Shown here piece by piece: positions 31,926 to 41,589 of a DNA stretch of 44,682 nt (positions within the stretch are counted from its first letter, which is position 1; each line of letters opens with the position of its first letter). Origin of the DNA: Coriobacteriaceae bacterium. Lineage in GTDB: Bacteria > Actinomycetota > Coriobacteriia > Coriobacteriales > Coriobacteriaceae. The position numbers and the translations under genes are program-made. The notes below the pieces were generated by a model. The model did no database searches. It was not told the origin of the DNA and saw nothing but the letters and a program-made list of their open reading frames with translations. Location: the NCBI GenBank assembly GCA_902362275.1, contig CABIWB010000006.1, positions 17,719-62,400 of the forward strand, given 5' to 3'.

Positions 31926-33503
31926 TTACTCCACCTCGCTCTGAGTAGCCTCGGAGCCAAAGAATTCGCGAAACATCGGCGCGGTATGCAGGGCATCGGT
32001 GTCCTGATCGAGCACGATGGCAACGGCGTTCTCGACGCCGCGAACGACGGGCAGAGGCGTGGCAAGGCCAAACCAGATCAGGCACGCGGCAAGCAACGCC
32101 TCAGGGACGAGCATCCAGACGCTCGACTCGCGGCGCTCGGTATCGACGGGCTCATGCAGGGTCTTACCAAAGACCGACGAGATAACGACACGCGTCAGAC
32201 CGCTGATGGCAACGGTCAGGGCGAGCGCCACAATCACGACGAGCCACCAGGGGCTACCAGCAGCAAAGGCCGCAACAAAGGTACCAAACTCCGAGATAAA
32301 CATGGCAAAGGGCGGAAAACCGGCCAGCGCCAAAAAGCCGATGACCATAAGCGCGGCGGTAATGGGCGCACGCTCGACGATACCGCGAATCTGGCTCAGG
32401 TCGCGCGTGCCAAAGGCATGCTCGACATTTTCGGTCAGGCAGAAGCACAGCGACTTGGCAAGGCCGTGGAACATGCTATGCAGCAGGGCTGCGGCAATAC
32501 CCAAAGGCCCGCCAATCCCCAAGCAAAGCATAATGACACCGGCGTTCTCGCACGAAGAATAGGCCAGCTTGCGCTTGATATCGGTCTGCGCAAAGAGGGC
32601 AAAACTCGAGAACACGATCGACAGCACGCCGATCACCAGCAACAACAGGCTCGGGAAGTCGTTGCCGATGGCATGGGAGGCAAGCATGTCAAAGCGGATG
32701 ATGATAAGCATGGAGCACTTGAGCACCACGCCCGACAGCAGAGCCGAGATGGAGCCCGGTGCCTGGGAGAGCGTGTCGGGCATCCAGGTATGCATCGGAA
32801 ATACCTCGGCCTTGGTGCCAAAGCCGATCACGATAAACGCAAACGCCAGGCGCACGATTGCCGGATCGAGCTTGTCGGCCTCGGGAAGAATGCCGGAGAG
32901 GAACGCGGCCATATGCGGGTTCGAAATCACGTCGGCGGCGTTCGCGTAGATCAGCAGCGTGCCGAACAGGCCAAAGGCCACGCCCGCGGTGCAGACCATG
33001 ATGTATTTCCACGTGGCCTCGAGGGCGTGGCGCGTGTTCTTGAGCGCCACAAGCAGGGCCGAGGCCAGCGTGGTGGCCTCGATGGCCGCCCACATAATGA
33101 TGATGTTGTTGGTCGTCGCGGCCAAGAGCATCGTAAACAGGAACAGGCTGTAGAACGCGTAGTACTGCTTTACCTGCGAGGGGCCATAGGCGCCGCCAGC
33201 GACGAGCTGGCGGACCAAGCCGATCGAGTAAACGGCGATACAAAAGCCGATGACGCCGATGATGAGCACAAACAGCGCGCCAAGAGCATCGACATGGAAC
33301 CAGGGATCGAGTGCCCAGATCTCGCCGCCGTCCGTAAAGACGGGCAGCGCGATAGCGAGCGACCCCGCGAGCACAAACACAGCCGAGACGGCATGGCAGA
33401 GCTCAAAGACGCCGCGCGAAGCGGTCTTGGGAACGATGGCCATGATGGCGGACAGGGCCAGGGGGCACACAACGAGTGCCAAGAGCATTGTGGAAGTATC
33501 CAT
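31926..33503 (-). CDS. hyfF: Hydrogenase-4 membrane subunit HyfF (antiporter-like)
   Basis: This 525-residue polytopic membrane protein of the NuoL/M/N and Mrp antiporter family has about 14 hydrophobic helices. The family block is HTWMPDTLSQAPGSISALLSG, with TDIKRKLAYSSCENAGV after it and LHSMFHGLAKSLCF later. The pattern of buried Lys and Glu (GTKAEVFPMHTW) suits proton or sodium translocation. HyfF is present in Hyd-4 but has no counterpart in the simpler E. coli Hyc enzyme. It is 4 bp from hyfE. Confidence 0.88.
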   Translation of the reverse strand: MDTSTMLLALVVCPLALSAIMAIVPKTASRGVFELCHAVSAVFVLAGSLAIALPVFTDGGEIWALDPWFHVDALGALFVLIIGVIGFCIAVYSIGLVRQLVAGGAYGPSQVKQYYAFYSLFLFTMLLAATTNNIIIMWAAIEATTLASALLVALKNTRHALEATWKYIMVCTAGVAFGLFGTLLIYANAADVISNPHMAAFLSGILPEADKLDPAIVRLAFAFIVIGFGTKAEVFPMHTWMPDTLSQAPGSISALLSGVVLKCSMLIIIRFDMLASHAIGNDFPSLLLLVIGVLSIVFSSFALFAQTDIKRKLAYSSCENAGVIMLCLGIGGPLGIAAALLHSMFHGLAKSLCFCLTENVEHAFGTRDLSQIRGIVERAPITAALMVIGFLALAGFPPFAMFISEFGTFVAAFAAGSPWWLVVIVALALTVAISGLTRVVISSVFGKTLHEPVDTERRESSVWMLVPEALLAACLIWFGLATPLPVVRGVENAVAIVLDQDTDALHTAPMFREFFGSEATQSEVE

Positions 33504-33507
33504 GTGC

Positions 33508-34161
33508 CTAGCCCTTCAGATCGGAAAGGTCGTGCGAATCAAGCGACTGGTAGGTGCGCCAAATCTTGAGCACGACGACGGACATGATGATGACCGCGAA
33601 GATGGCATCGGTTGCGATACCGGTCTCGACGATCTCGGGAGCCGTGGGCGCCAGCAGGGCGAGCGTCACATGGCTGCCGTTTTCCATAAGGCAGTATCCA
33701 AAGATCTGCTTCATGATATTGCGTTGCGTAATGATGCAGGACAGGCCCACGAAGAAGTGGGCAAAGCTGATGGCCAGCGCGGGCGTGGCGACCTCGGCCG
33801 TGGGAAGCTTGATCTGCGTCACCACGGCAAAGCAGATCGCGACCTCGACGGCGATGAGGCAGATGGTCCACGCCGGCTTGATGCCGCTCGAAAGCCCCAG
33901 ATCGCTCGGCTCGCCCATCTTGCGGTAGGCAAACGAAAGGATGAGCGGGACCAGGACGACCTTGGTCACAAATGCCGACACGGCCCACATGAGCAGCTCG
34001 GAGGCGCCGGTGACATTGCCGAGGGTCGCAAGCAGGCCCACCAGGATCAGCGACTGCACTGCATACCAGCGGATGGCCACTTTAATGGACTTGCTGATGA
34101 CGACCATGGTCGAGGTAACGATCAAAAGGCCGCCCAGCAGGTTGACGAGTTGGTAACCCAT
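33508..34161 (-). CDS. hyfE: Hydrogenase-4 membrane subunit HyfE (NuoK-like)
   Basis: This 217-residue protein has about six membrane helices. It resembles HyfE, whose middle portion is related to NuoK/MrpC (ITQRNIMKQIFGYCLMENGSHV). The conserved Glu inside GYCLMENG is a candidate ion-relay residue. It lies between the antiporter-like hyfD and hyfF, as in E. coli hyf. No ligand or cofactor site is visible. Confidence 0.87.
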   Translation of the reverse strand: MGYQLVNLLGGLLIVTSTMVVISKSIKVAIRWYAVQSLILVGLLATLGNVTGASELLMWAVSAFVTKVVLVPLILSFAYRKMGEPSDLGLSSGIKPAWTICLIAVEVAICFAVVTQIKLPTAEVATPALAISFAHFFVGLSCIITQRNIMKQIFGYCLMENGSHVTLALLAPTAPEIVETGIATDAIFAVIIMSVVVLKIWRTYQSLDSHDLSDLKG

Positions 34162-34171
34162 GTTCTACCTC

Positions 34172-35629
34172 CTAACCAATCCAGCTGGCCGAAAGCGGGC
34201 CGCTGACGATGACCATGATGACGAGCACGACGAACACAAAGGCCATCGCCTTGGGGAGCGGCGCGCCGACGGCAACTTCCTCGCTCGGCTCGCCGGGCAG
34301 GCAGTAGCCCATCCATTTGAGGAACCAGGCAAAGGTGGCAACCGTCTCGGCAACCATGATGAGCACGAGCACCATGATCGCAGCGTTACCCGCACCGACG
34401 GTAAAGCCGCCGGCGATAATCTGGAACTTGGAGAAGAACGTGTTCATGGGCGGCACGCCGGCAATAGCGAGTGCAGCGACTGCAAAGCCAATGCCGCTGA
34501 CGGGGTACTTCTTGAGCACGCCGCGCAGCTTGGGCAGCATACGCGTGCCGAGCGTAAAGGAGAACGAACCGGCGACGAGGAAGAACAGCGTCTTGGCAAA
34601 GGCATGGTTAAAGATGTGGCAGACGGCGCCGTCAAAGGCCAGCTGGCTGCCAAAGACCGAAAGGCCCAGACCAAAGAACACATAGGAGAGCTGGGCGATC
34701 GTGGAGAAAGCCAGCAGGCGCTTCATGTCCTTTTGCGGCAGGTACATAAGGAAACCAAAGAGCATGGTGACCATGGCGTCGATAATGGCGACCCAGCCCA
34801 CGATCTCGGGAATCTCGCCGGCAGAGACGAGTGCACGCGCGAACACGCACACGCCGACCTTGACCATCGAGGCGCCATGCAGGTAGGCCGAAACAGGCGT
34901 CGGCGCCTCCATGGCCGAAGGCAGCCACATGTACATGGGGACCTGTGCGGACTTGGCCCACGCAGCGAAGAGCACCATCAGCAGCACCACGGCCTTGACG
35001 GTCGCATCGAGGCCCGAGATGGCCGCTATGGCAAACGTGCCGGTATGGGCAAAGAGCACGGCGGCGCCCAGATACAGGCCAAGTGCACCGATATGCGTGA
35101 TGATAAGAGCCTTCATGCCGGCCTTCTTGGCCGTAGGCGTCATGTAGTAGCTAATAAGACCCCAAGAGCAGGCACCCGTAATCTCAAAGAACACGAGCTG
35201 GCCCACGAGCGTCGAGCTGTACACCAAGCCGGCCATGGCACCAATAAAGGTAGACAGGTAGGCATAGAAGCGACGGCGCGGAAGATCGGGGTGCTCGCGG
35301 TTGTCCTGGCTCATATACGGGATCGAGTAGATCACGACAAGCAAGCCGATGCCCACAAAGGCGGGAGCAAGCAGTGTCGACATGCGATCGAACACAAAGC
35401 CAAGCACGAGCGCCTTGCCAAACGATACAAACGGAACCGAAAGCTCCGGAAAGCCCGCCTGCGCATACGTGGCGGCAAGCGCCACGCTCGCCACGGTGGC
35501 GATGGCCGCAGCGACAGCCGAAGTCCACTTGGCATACGGACGCGGCAGGAAGGCCACGATCAGCGAGCCAACCATAGGCGCCAGAATGGCGACCAGGCCG
35601 AGAAGGGACAGACTGGTAGAAAGTGTCAT
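34172..35629 (-). CDS. hyfD: Hydrogenase-4 membrane subunit HyfD (NuoL/M-like)
   Basis: This 485-residue protein has about 14 membrane helices and belongs to the antiporter-like family. Signature segments are WAKSAQVPMYMWLPSAMEAP followed by TPVSAYLHGASMVKVGV, QKDMKRLLAFSTIAQLSY and HIFNHAFAKTLFFL. The histidine and lysine residues in these blocks belong to the proposed ion path. The start ATG 35629 follows GGGGAG. It is the second of three such subunits, making this complex Hyd-4-like. Confidence 0.88.
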   Translation of the reverse strand: MTLSTSLSLLGLVAILAPMVGSLIVAFLPRPYAKWTSAVAAAIATVASVALAATYAQAGFPELSVPFVSFGKALVLGFVFDRMSTLLAPAFVGIGLLVVIYSIPYMSQDNREHPDLPRRRFYAYLSTFIGAMAGLVYSSTLVGQLVFFEITGACSWGLISYYMTPTAKKAGMKALIITHIGALGLYLGAAVLFAHTGTFAIAAISGLDATVKAVVLLMVLFAAWAKSAQVPMYMWLPSAMEAPTPVSAYLHGASMVKVGVCVFARALVSAGEIPEIVGWVAIIDAMVTMLFGFLMYLPQKDMKRLLAFSTIAQLSYVFFGLGLSVFGSQLAFDGAVCHIFNHAFAKTLFFLVAGSFSFTLGTRMLPKLRGVLKKYPVSGIGFAVAALAIAGVPPMNTFFSKFQIIAGGFTVGAGNAAIMVLVLIMVAETVATFAWFLKWMGYCLPGEPSEEVAVGAPLPKAMAFVFVVLVIMVIVSGPLSASWIG

Positions 35630-35644
35630 TGTTACTCCCCTCTC

Positions 35645-36571
35645 CTACACGCCGACGATGACAAAGACAAACGCCAGAACAGCGATGCCCACGACGGCCC
35701 AAGTCTGATTACCGAGCACTTTAAAGCGCGAGCGCGAGCAGGAGTTCTCGATCACGCCGCACACGACAAAGTCGATCAGGCACTTAACAAGGAAGATGAC
35801 CGCGCCCAGAACGGCCGCAACGCCCATAGCCCGAGGCTCACCCCAAGGCACAAAAATGGCGCAGAACCACGAGAGAATCACGACCTGCTTCATGGACATG
35901 GCGAGCTTGGCCATGGCGAGCGACGGACCGGAAAGCTCAGCGAGCGGACCTTCCTGAAGCTCCTGCTCGGCCTCGGCTTGGTCAAACGGAAGCTTGCCCA
36001 GCTCCATATAGCAGGCGGCGGCAAAAGCAATGCCAGCAAGGATCACAGCGACAGGCGCCTGGATATCTCCCGACAGGATGCGCTGGCCCATGGTGGCGAT
36101 ATCAGTCGAGCCGCACACCAGCGCCGTGGCGAACAGCGCCAGCAGCATGGAAGGCTCAATGAGCACGCTCATGAGCAGCTCGCGAATACCGCCAATACCG
36201 GCGTAGGCGTTAGACGAATCGACGCCGGCCAGAGAGAAGAAGAAGCGTGCAAGCGCCAAGCTGTACATGATGGTGATGGCATCGCCAAAGACCGGCATGG
36301 GACTTTCCGCCGTAAAGATGGGCAGACCCATGGCGAGCATAAAGGCAACGGCAAAAAACAGCGGGGGCATGATGCGGATGGCAAAGCTTGCGTCTTCGCT
36401 CACCGACTCGGGGCGAGCTAGGAGCTTGGCGATATCGCGGTAATCCTGCATGAGGCTTGGACCGCGGCGATTGTGCATCTTGGCACGGATCACGCGACCA
36501 AGACCGGAGAAGAACGGCGCCACGAGCATGACAAGAATGCCTTGGGCAAGACCCAACACGATGTTGTTCAT
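35645..36571 (-). CDS. hyfC: Formate hydrogenlyase membrane subunit HyfC (NuoH-like)
   Basis: This 308-residue protein has about eight membrane helices and is related to HycD, HyfC and NuoH. Conserved cytoplasmic loops are KMHNRRGPSLMQDYRDIAKL and ELGKLPFDQAEAEQELQEGP, the latter close to the quinone-site loop of NuoH. It anchors the soluble hydrogenase arm to the membrane. It lies 12 bp after hyfB and 15 bp before hyfD. Confidence 0.92.
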   Translation of the reverse strand: MNNIVLGLAQGILVMLVAPFFSGLGRVIRAKMHNRRGPSLMQDYRDIAKLLARPESVSEDASFAIRIMPPLFFAVAFMLAMGLPIFTAESPMPVFGDAITIMYSLALARFFFSLAGVDSSNAYAGIGGIRELLMSVLIEPSMLLALFATALVCGSTDIATMGQRILSGDIQAPVAVILAGIAFAAACYMELGKLPFDQAEAEQELQEGPLAELSGPSLAMAKLAMSMKQVVILSWFCAIFVPWGEPRAMGVAAVLGAVIFLVKCLIDFVVCGVIENSCSRSRFKVLGNQTWAVVGIAVLAFVFVIVGV

Positions 36572-36583
36572 ATGCTCCCCTCC

Positions 36584-38602
36584 TTAACCCATAAATACGG
36601 CGAGTGCCAAGAAGGCCACGAGCGCCACGACGATATAGACGATATAGAGGCTGTAGTCGCCGCTCTCGAGCTTGGTCGAGACCTGGGCGAGCCACTCGAC
36701 ACCACGATGCGGAGCGTCCACCAGCACGCGGTCGGGCACGGGCTCCACGGCCTCGGCGACCCCGGTGAGCTTTTGGAAGAAGTGCGCAATGGACCAGCAG
36801 ACGGCCGTGCAGCGGTCGCGCAGGTCGTACAGCGGCTTCATAAACCAAGCGACATCGGAGGCAAAGGTGGTGGCGACGACAGGCATCTCGGCATCGGGGG
36901 CATAGCCGCACGCCCACGGCTGAGACTTCTGCGCCGGTCCAACCTGCTTTGCCTTACGGAAGGCGCAGGCGATTGCCACAAGCACCACAAGCGCAATGGC
37001 GATTGCGGGCGTGGAGGTCGCAGCGCCGGAGTACTGGTTCATAAGCTCCATGCCATCAGACGCAAAGACGCCGCCCGCGGGGTTGAGGACCGAAGCTGCA
37101 ACGTCGACGAGCACCGGGGCGATAACCGGAGAGCCAATACCGAGCACCACGCAGATGGCAGCCAACAAACCCTGGGCAAAGACCATGGGTGCCGGAACCT
37201 CCTTGGCGTTTGCGGCGGCCTCGGAGCGCGGGGCCGAGACAAACGAGACGCCGTAGGCCTTGACGAAGCACGTGACAGCCAGCGCGCCGGTAATGGCAAG
37301 TGCGACGGCCGAGAACACGGCCACGATCATGACGGGCTTGTCGGCAAGCGTCGATACGTTAAAGAGCGACTGATAGGTAAACCACTCGGACACAAAGCCG
37401 TTAAAGGGCGGAATGGCCGAGATGGCGAGCGCGCCAACGAGGAAGCAGATGGCCGTTGCCGGCATGCGGCGGAACAGGCCGCCCATCTTTTCCATATTGC
37501 GGGTACCCGTGGAGTACAGCAGCGCACCGGCGCCCAAGAACAGCTCGCCCTTAAACATGGCGTGGTTGAACGTGTGATAGAGCGCGGCCATCAGGGCCAA
37601 AACGGCGATGCCGGTGTAGCCGAGTGCCTGAGCGCAGATCGAGGCGCCCACACCCAGCAGGATGATGCCGATGTTCTCAACGGAGTGATAGGCCAGCAGA
37701 CGCTTGATGTCGTGCTCCTGCAGGGCGAAGGCAACGCCGAGAACCGACGAGACCGCGCCGACAACGAGCACGATCATGCCCCACCATGCCTGAACGCCCG
37801 AGGCACCCAGCAGGTCGAGACCCACCTTGAGAATGCCAAAGATACCGATCTTGATCATTCCGCCGGACATGAGGGCAGACACGTTGGACGGCGCCTCGGG
37901 GTGCGCCTTGGGCAGCCACGAATGCAGCGGGATAATACCGGCCTTGGCACCAAAGCCAAAGAAAGCAAGCACAAAGCAGACCGAGGCGATGGTGGGGTCA
38001 AAGACGGTAGAGCGGATGTCGGCGAAGGCAAACGAACCGCCTGCATGGTTGGCGAGAATCAGAAAGCTCGCCATGATCAGGACAAAACCGACGTGTGCGA
38101 TGACAAAGTAGAGCCAACCGCCATGAATAGACTGCTGGTTCTCCTCAATCACGACCAGGTAATAGCTCGTCAGCGACATGAGCTCAAAGGCAACCAGGAA
38201 CCAGAACACGTTGTCGGCAGTGATGACAAGCATCATGGACGCGACAAAGGTGTTATAGAAAAATCCCGCACGGGCCTTCTTGCCCGGGTACTCGTCAAAG
38301 TAGTTGAGGCCGTAGATCGACCCGGCAAACGCCAGCACCGAGATGAGTGCCACAAAGACGCCCGACAGGCGGTTGAGCAGCAGCTGGAAGCGAGCGAACG
38401 GGAAGAACATCACGGTGTCGATAGCGGTAACGTCGCCCAGAACAGCCTGGATACCGGCTGCAAACGAAAGCACCGCGGCGACGGCGCCGATAAGGCAGCC
38501 GGCGGTCTTGGCGGCGTTATCGGCCTTGATCAGCAGAACCGAGGCGAGCGCACCGATGCACGAGACGGCAAGCGATGCGATAAACAGCGTCATGCTATCC
38601 AT
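36584..38602 (-). CDS. hyfB: Formate hydrogenlyase membrane subunit HyfB/HycC (NuoL-like)
   Basis: This 672-residue protein is the largest antiporter-like subunit, with about 16 hydrophobic helices. Signature segments are PLHSWLPKAHPEAPSNVSAL, HDIKRLLAYHSVENIGII and LYHTFNHAMFKGELFLGAGA, as in HycC and HyfB. The C-terminal 110 residues form a mostly soluble loop and a last helix. The start ATG 38602 overlaps the hyfA stop by 8 bp, implying coupled translation. Confidence 0.92.
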   Translation of the reverse strand: MDSMTLFIASLAVSCIGALASVLLIKADNAAKTAGCLIGAVAAVLSFAAGIQAVLGDVTAIDTVMFFPFARFQLLLNRLSGVFVALISVLAFAGSIYGLNYFDEYPGKKARAGFFYNTFVASMMLVITADNVFWFLVAFELMSLTSYYLVVIEENQQSIHGGWLYFVIAHVGFVLIMASFLILANHAGGSFAFADIRSTVFDPTIASVCFVLAFFGFGAKAGIIPLHSWLPKAHPEAPSNVSALMSGGMIKIGIFGILKVGLDLLGASGVQAWWGMIVLVVGAVSSVLGVAFALQEHDIKRLLAYHSVENIGIILLGVGASICAQALGYTGIAVLALMAALYHTFNHAMFKGELFLGAGALLYSTGTRNMEKMGGLFRRMPATAICFLVGALAISAIPPFNGFVSEWFTYQSLFNVSTLADKPVMIVAVFSAVALAITGALAVTCFVKAYGVSFVSAPRSEAAANAKEVPAPMVFAQGLLAAICVVLGIGSPVIAPVLVDVAASVLNPAGGVFASDGMELMNQYSGAATSTPAIAIALVVLVAIACAFRKAKQVGPAQKSQPWACGYAPDAEMPVVATTFASDVAWFMKPLYDLRDRCTAVCWSIAHFFQKLTGVAEAVEPVPDRVLVDAPHRGVEWLAQVSTKLESGDYSLYIVYIVVALVAFLALAVFMG

Positions 38603-39212
38603 TGTTTACGCTCCCTTCTGCTTTCTCGGACAGGCCCTGGGCCACAGCGGTAACGTCGACGGACGGACCGTTTTCGATCGAGCGCAGGCGCTTGGCCTCG
38701 TCGAGCTCGCGATCGGCCGCGCCGCCCATGACGGTCAGCGCCTTGGTGGGGCACGCCGCCACACAATGCGGGCCGTCCGGATCGAAGGCGCACAGGTCGC
38801 ACTTGATAGCGCAGGTGTACTGGCCAGGAGCCCACGTAAGCAGGCTGCTCAGGGACTTAGGATACGAAGGCGTCGGGTCGCACATGCCTGCGACACCGGC
38901 GATAGACGTGCCATCGGGATGGATGGCTCCGAAGGGGCACGCGATGGCGCACAGCCTGCACCCGATGCACTCCTGCTCCTTGACGTGGATGCGATCGCCA
39001 TCGTGCTCGATGGCATTCACCGGGCAAACCTCGGCGCAGGGGGCACCCTCGCAATGGTGGCAGGCAAGGACGGCCGAAATACCGCCGGTCTTCACGAGCG
39101 CCAGGCGCGGCGTATCCTGAAGACCCTGCATCCGGTGGGCGTCGGCACAGGCGGACTGGCATGTTCCGCAGCCGATGCACCTCTCCGGGTTGATGTCGAT
39201 GAAGCGGTTCAT
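38595..39212 (-). CDS. hyfA: Formate hydrogenlyase ferredoxin subunit HyfA/HycB
   Basis: This 205-residue polyferredoxin has four [4Fe-4S] sites: RCIGCGTCQSACADAH, CHHCEGAPCAEVCPVNAI, ECIGCRLCAIACPFGAI and KCDLCAFDPDGPHCVAAC. It takes electrons from FdhF to HyfH. I start at ATG 39212 (MNRFIDINPE), with AGGAAG about 6 nt before it; the GTG 6 nt upstream is less likely. It is a paralogue of HydN (41590-42108). A strong hairpin separates it from fdhF by only 22 nt, leaving no room for a promoter in between. Confidence 0.92.
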   Translation of the reverse strand: MNRFIDINPERCIGCGTCQSACADAHRMQGLQDTPRLALVKTGGISAVLACHHCEGAPCAEVCPVNAIEHDGDRIHVKEQECIGCRLCAIACPFGAIHPDGTSIAGVAGMCDPTPSYPKSLSSLLTWAPGQYTCAIKCDLCAFDPDGPHCVAACPTKALTVMGGAADRELDEAKRLRSIENGPSVDVTAVAQGLSEKAEGSVNNG

Positions 39213-39234
39213 CCCCACTTCCTTTCAAAATAAC

Positions 39235-39269
39235 GGGCCGGGCTCCCGAACGTGCGGGACGCCCGGCCC
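39235..39269 (-). terminator. Strong hairpin between fdhF and hyfA
   Basis: On the minus strand, GGGCCGGGC (39269-39261) pairs with GCCCGGCCC (39243-39235), and internally TCCCG with CGGGA, for about 14 bp; GTTATTTT follows. It resembles an intrinsic terminator but lies inside a gene set that is otherwise tightly packed, so it may be an attenuator or a 3'-end stabilising hairpin. Confidence 0.75.
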
Positions 39270-39290
39270 AAATAGCCAACGAGAACGGGA

Positions 39291-41513
39291 CTACACGATT
39301 TGGTTCACGTGCGTCTCGTCGTCGAACTTGGCGGCGCCAGGCTCAACGTCCTGGGGAGCGGCGGCGTCCACCAGAGCCTGCTTGAGCTCGGTGTACTGAC
39401 GCTCGACCTCGCCCTCAGCCCAGACCTGGTCGGCGATAGCGTCGACCTGGCAGGCGGAGAACTTGTCCTCGGGCGTGTGCGAGACCGGGTCGACCTTGTG
39501 AATGGTCAGCTCGTTGCACTTGCCGATCCACCACTGGTAGGTCATGTAGACCGTGCCCTTGTTGATGCAATCGCTCACGTCGGCGCGGCTGTATACCTGG
39601 CCGCGGCGGCTGTGAATCGAGACGATGTCGCCGTTCTTGATGCCGCGCGCCTGGGCGTCCGCGGGATTCATGCGGACAAAGCCGGGCTCATCGGCAAGCA
39701 GCGCCAGCGTCTTGCAGTTGCCGGTCATCGAGCGGCAGCTGTAGTGGCCGACCTCGCGGACGGTGCACAGGATGAGCGGGTACTCATCATCGGGAAGCTC
39801 GGAGGGCGCCTCCCAGTCGTGCGCCATCAGGTTGGCGCGGCCGTCCTTGGTGGTGAACTTGCCACCAGCGAACATGTCGGGCGTACCGTGGTCGTTCACA
39901 TCGGTGCTCTTGACGGGCCACTGGGCGTAGCCGCCCTCGGGAGCCATCTTCTCGTAGGTCGCGCCCACAAAGTTGGGGCACAGGCTAATGCACTCGTTCC
40001 AGATCTGCTCGGTGTTGTCGTAGTGCATGGGATAGCCCATACGCGTAGACAGGTCCGCGAAGATCTCCCAGTCGTGACGGCACTCGCCCTTGGGCGGAAC
40101 GGCCGCGTCAAAGTGCTGGAAGCTACGGTCGGATGCAGTAAAGACACCCTCGTGCTCGCCCCAAGAGGTAGCGGGCAGGATGACGTCGGCGAGCATGGTC
40201 GTCTGCGTCATAAAGATGTCCTGGCAAATGAACAGATCCAGCTCGGAGAGCGTCTTGCGCATACCGGCCGAATCGGGCTCGGTCTGAACCGGGTCCTCGC
40301 CGTAGTTGTAGAAGCAGTGTACCTTGCCCTCGTCGACCAGGTGGCCCAGGTCGGTGAGCTTGTAGCCCTCCTCGAGCGGGAGCTTTTCCTCGGGCACGCC
40401 CCAAGCCTTGGCAAACTTGGCACGCACTGCGGGGTCGGTGACTTTCTGGTAGCCAGGGTACAGGTTGGGCAGCATGCCCATATCGCAGGAGCCCTGGACG
40501 TTGTTCTGACCGCGCACGGGCGCGAGGCCGGAGTTGGGTTTGCCGATCTGGCCGGCAACGCAGGCGATGGAGGCGATGGTGTGCACCGTCTTCAGGTTCT
40601 GCTTCTGCTGGCATACGCCCATGCCCCAGCCAATGATGGCAGAGGGCTTCGCCGTGGCGTACATCTCGGCAGCTTGGTGGATCAGCGCGGGCTCGACACC
40701 CGTGATGTCCTGTACGGATTCGGGAGCGTAGTTCTTGATGGTCTCCCACCACTCGTCAAAGCCGTTCGTATGCTCGGCGACGAATTCCTTGTCGTAGAGG
40801 CCATCGTTGACCAAGCAGTTGGCAAAGGCGTTGAGGAACGCGACATTGCAACCGTTCTTGATCGGAAGGTAGAGATCGGCGATACGCGCGGTTTCGATAT
40901 GGCGCGGGTCGGCGACGATGATCTTGCAACCCTTTTCTTTGGCTCGCACGATACGCCTTGCGACGATGGGGTGCGAATCGGCAGGGTTATAGCCGAAGAG
41001 GAAAATGCAGCCCGCATCCTCCATACCGGGGATGGAGCATGACATGCAACCTGAACCAACCGTGTCCATCAGACCGAGGACAGTAGGGCCGTGTCAAGTA
41101 CGGGCGCAGTTGTCCACGCTGTGGGTGCCGATGCACGCACGCGTAAACTTCTGCATGACGTAGTTCGCCTCATTGCCGCCGCCTCGCGAAGAGCCGGTGG
41201 TCATGACAGCGTTAGGACCATATTCGTCAATTATGGCCTGCATCTTAGATGCGGTGAAATCCAGCGCCTCGTCCCAGCTTACGCGCTCAAGATCCGCGCC
41301 CTTAGTGCGGCGGATCATCGGGTGCAGTACGCGAGGAGTCAAGATCTTGGTGTCGTTGATGAAGTCGTAGCCGCTCATGCCCTTAAGGCACAGCTCGCTC
41401 TGGTTGGTGATGCCGTTGAGCGGTTCGGTACCCACGACCTGGCCGTTTTGGACCAGGAGGTTAAACTGGCAACCGGCGCCGCAGTACGGGCAGATCACTT
41501 TATGCTTCTCCAT
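39291..41513 (-). CDS. fdhF: Selenocysteine-containing formate dehydrogenase H
   Basis: This 740-residue molybdenum (or tungsten) enzyme oxidises formate to CO2 as the input module of formate hydrogenlyase. The [4Fe-4S] cysteines are C8, C11, C15 and C42 (CPYCGAGC, LCLKG), with K44 next to the cluster. An in-frame TGA at 41096-41094 is codon 140, in NCART-Sec-HGPT, the same position as Sec140 in E. coli FdhF, and His141 follows. Reading continues without interruption to 39291. Bis-MGD domains are intact (ADPRHIETARIADLYL, GTVYMTYQWWIGKCNEL). ATG 41513 follows GGAAGGAGGG. It lies 76 bp after hydN. A standard gene caller would split it into a 139-residue and a roughly 590-residue fragment. Confidence 0.95.
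41064..41096 (-). promoter_or_regulatory. UGA (Sec) codon and SECIS-like hairpin of fdhF
   Basis: On the minus strand the TGA (41096-41094) is followed 12 nt later by TGTCC-TCGGTCTGAT-GGACA (41082-41063), a 5-bp stem with the loop sequence GGTCT. GGUCU with a bulged U is the SelB-binding core of the E. coli fdhF SECIS. Bases after the TGA (CACGGCCC) also match the E. coli gene. Confidence 0.85.
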
Positions 41514-41589
41514 GACACCCTCCTTCCTTTCTCTGCTACCGATTAATCGGTACGTATTTGACAATCGTTGGGCTTGTATGGCCGCCCGC
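41514..41589 (-). other. hydN-fdhF spacer with a perfect 16-bp palindrome
   Basis: This 76-bp gap is wide for this operon. It contains TACCGATTAATCGGTA at 41537-41552, its own exact reverse complement, with an A/T-rich centre. The fdhF ribosome-binding site (GGAAGGAGGG) follows. TTGTCA on the minus strand immediately upstream (41563-41558) could be a -35 box, which would make the palindrome an operator within an fdhF promoter. Confidence 0.55.

Noticed and set aside
29952..33569. A 1205-codon open frame on the plus strand opposite hyfF, hyfG and hyfH
   Set aside because: It crosses three real genes with conserved active-site residues and has the composition of an antisense frame.
41069..41096. 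fdhF as a pseudogene broken by a stop codon
   Set aside because: The TGA is at the exact Sec position, a SECIS-like hairpin follows, and selA, selB and selC are present, so it encodes a selenoprotein.
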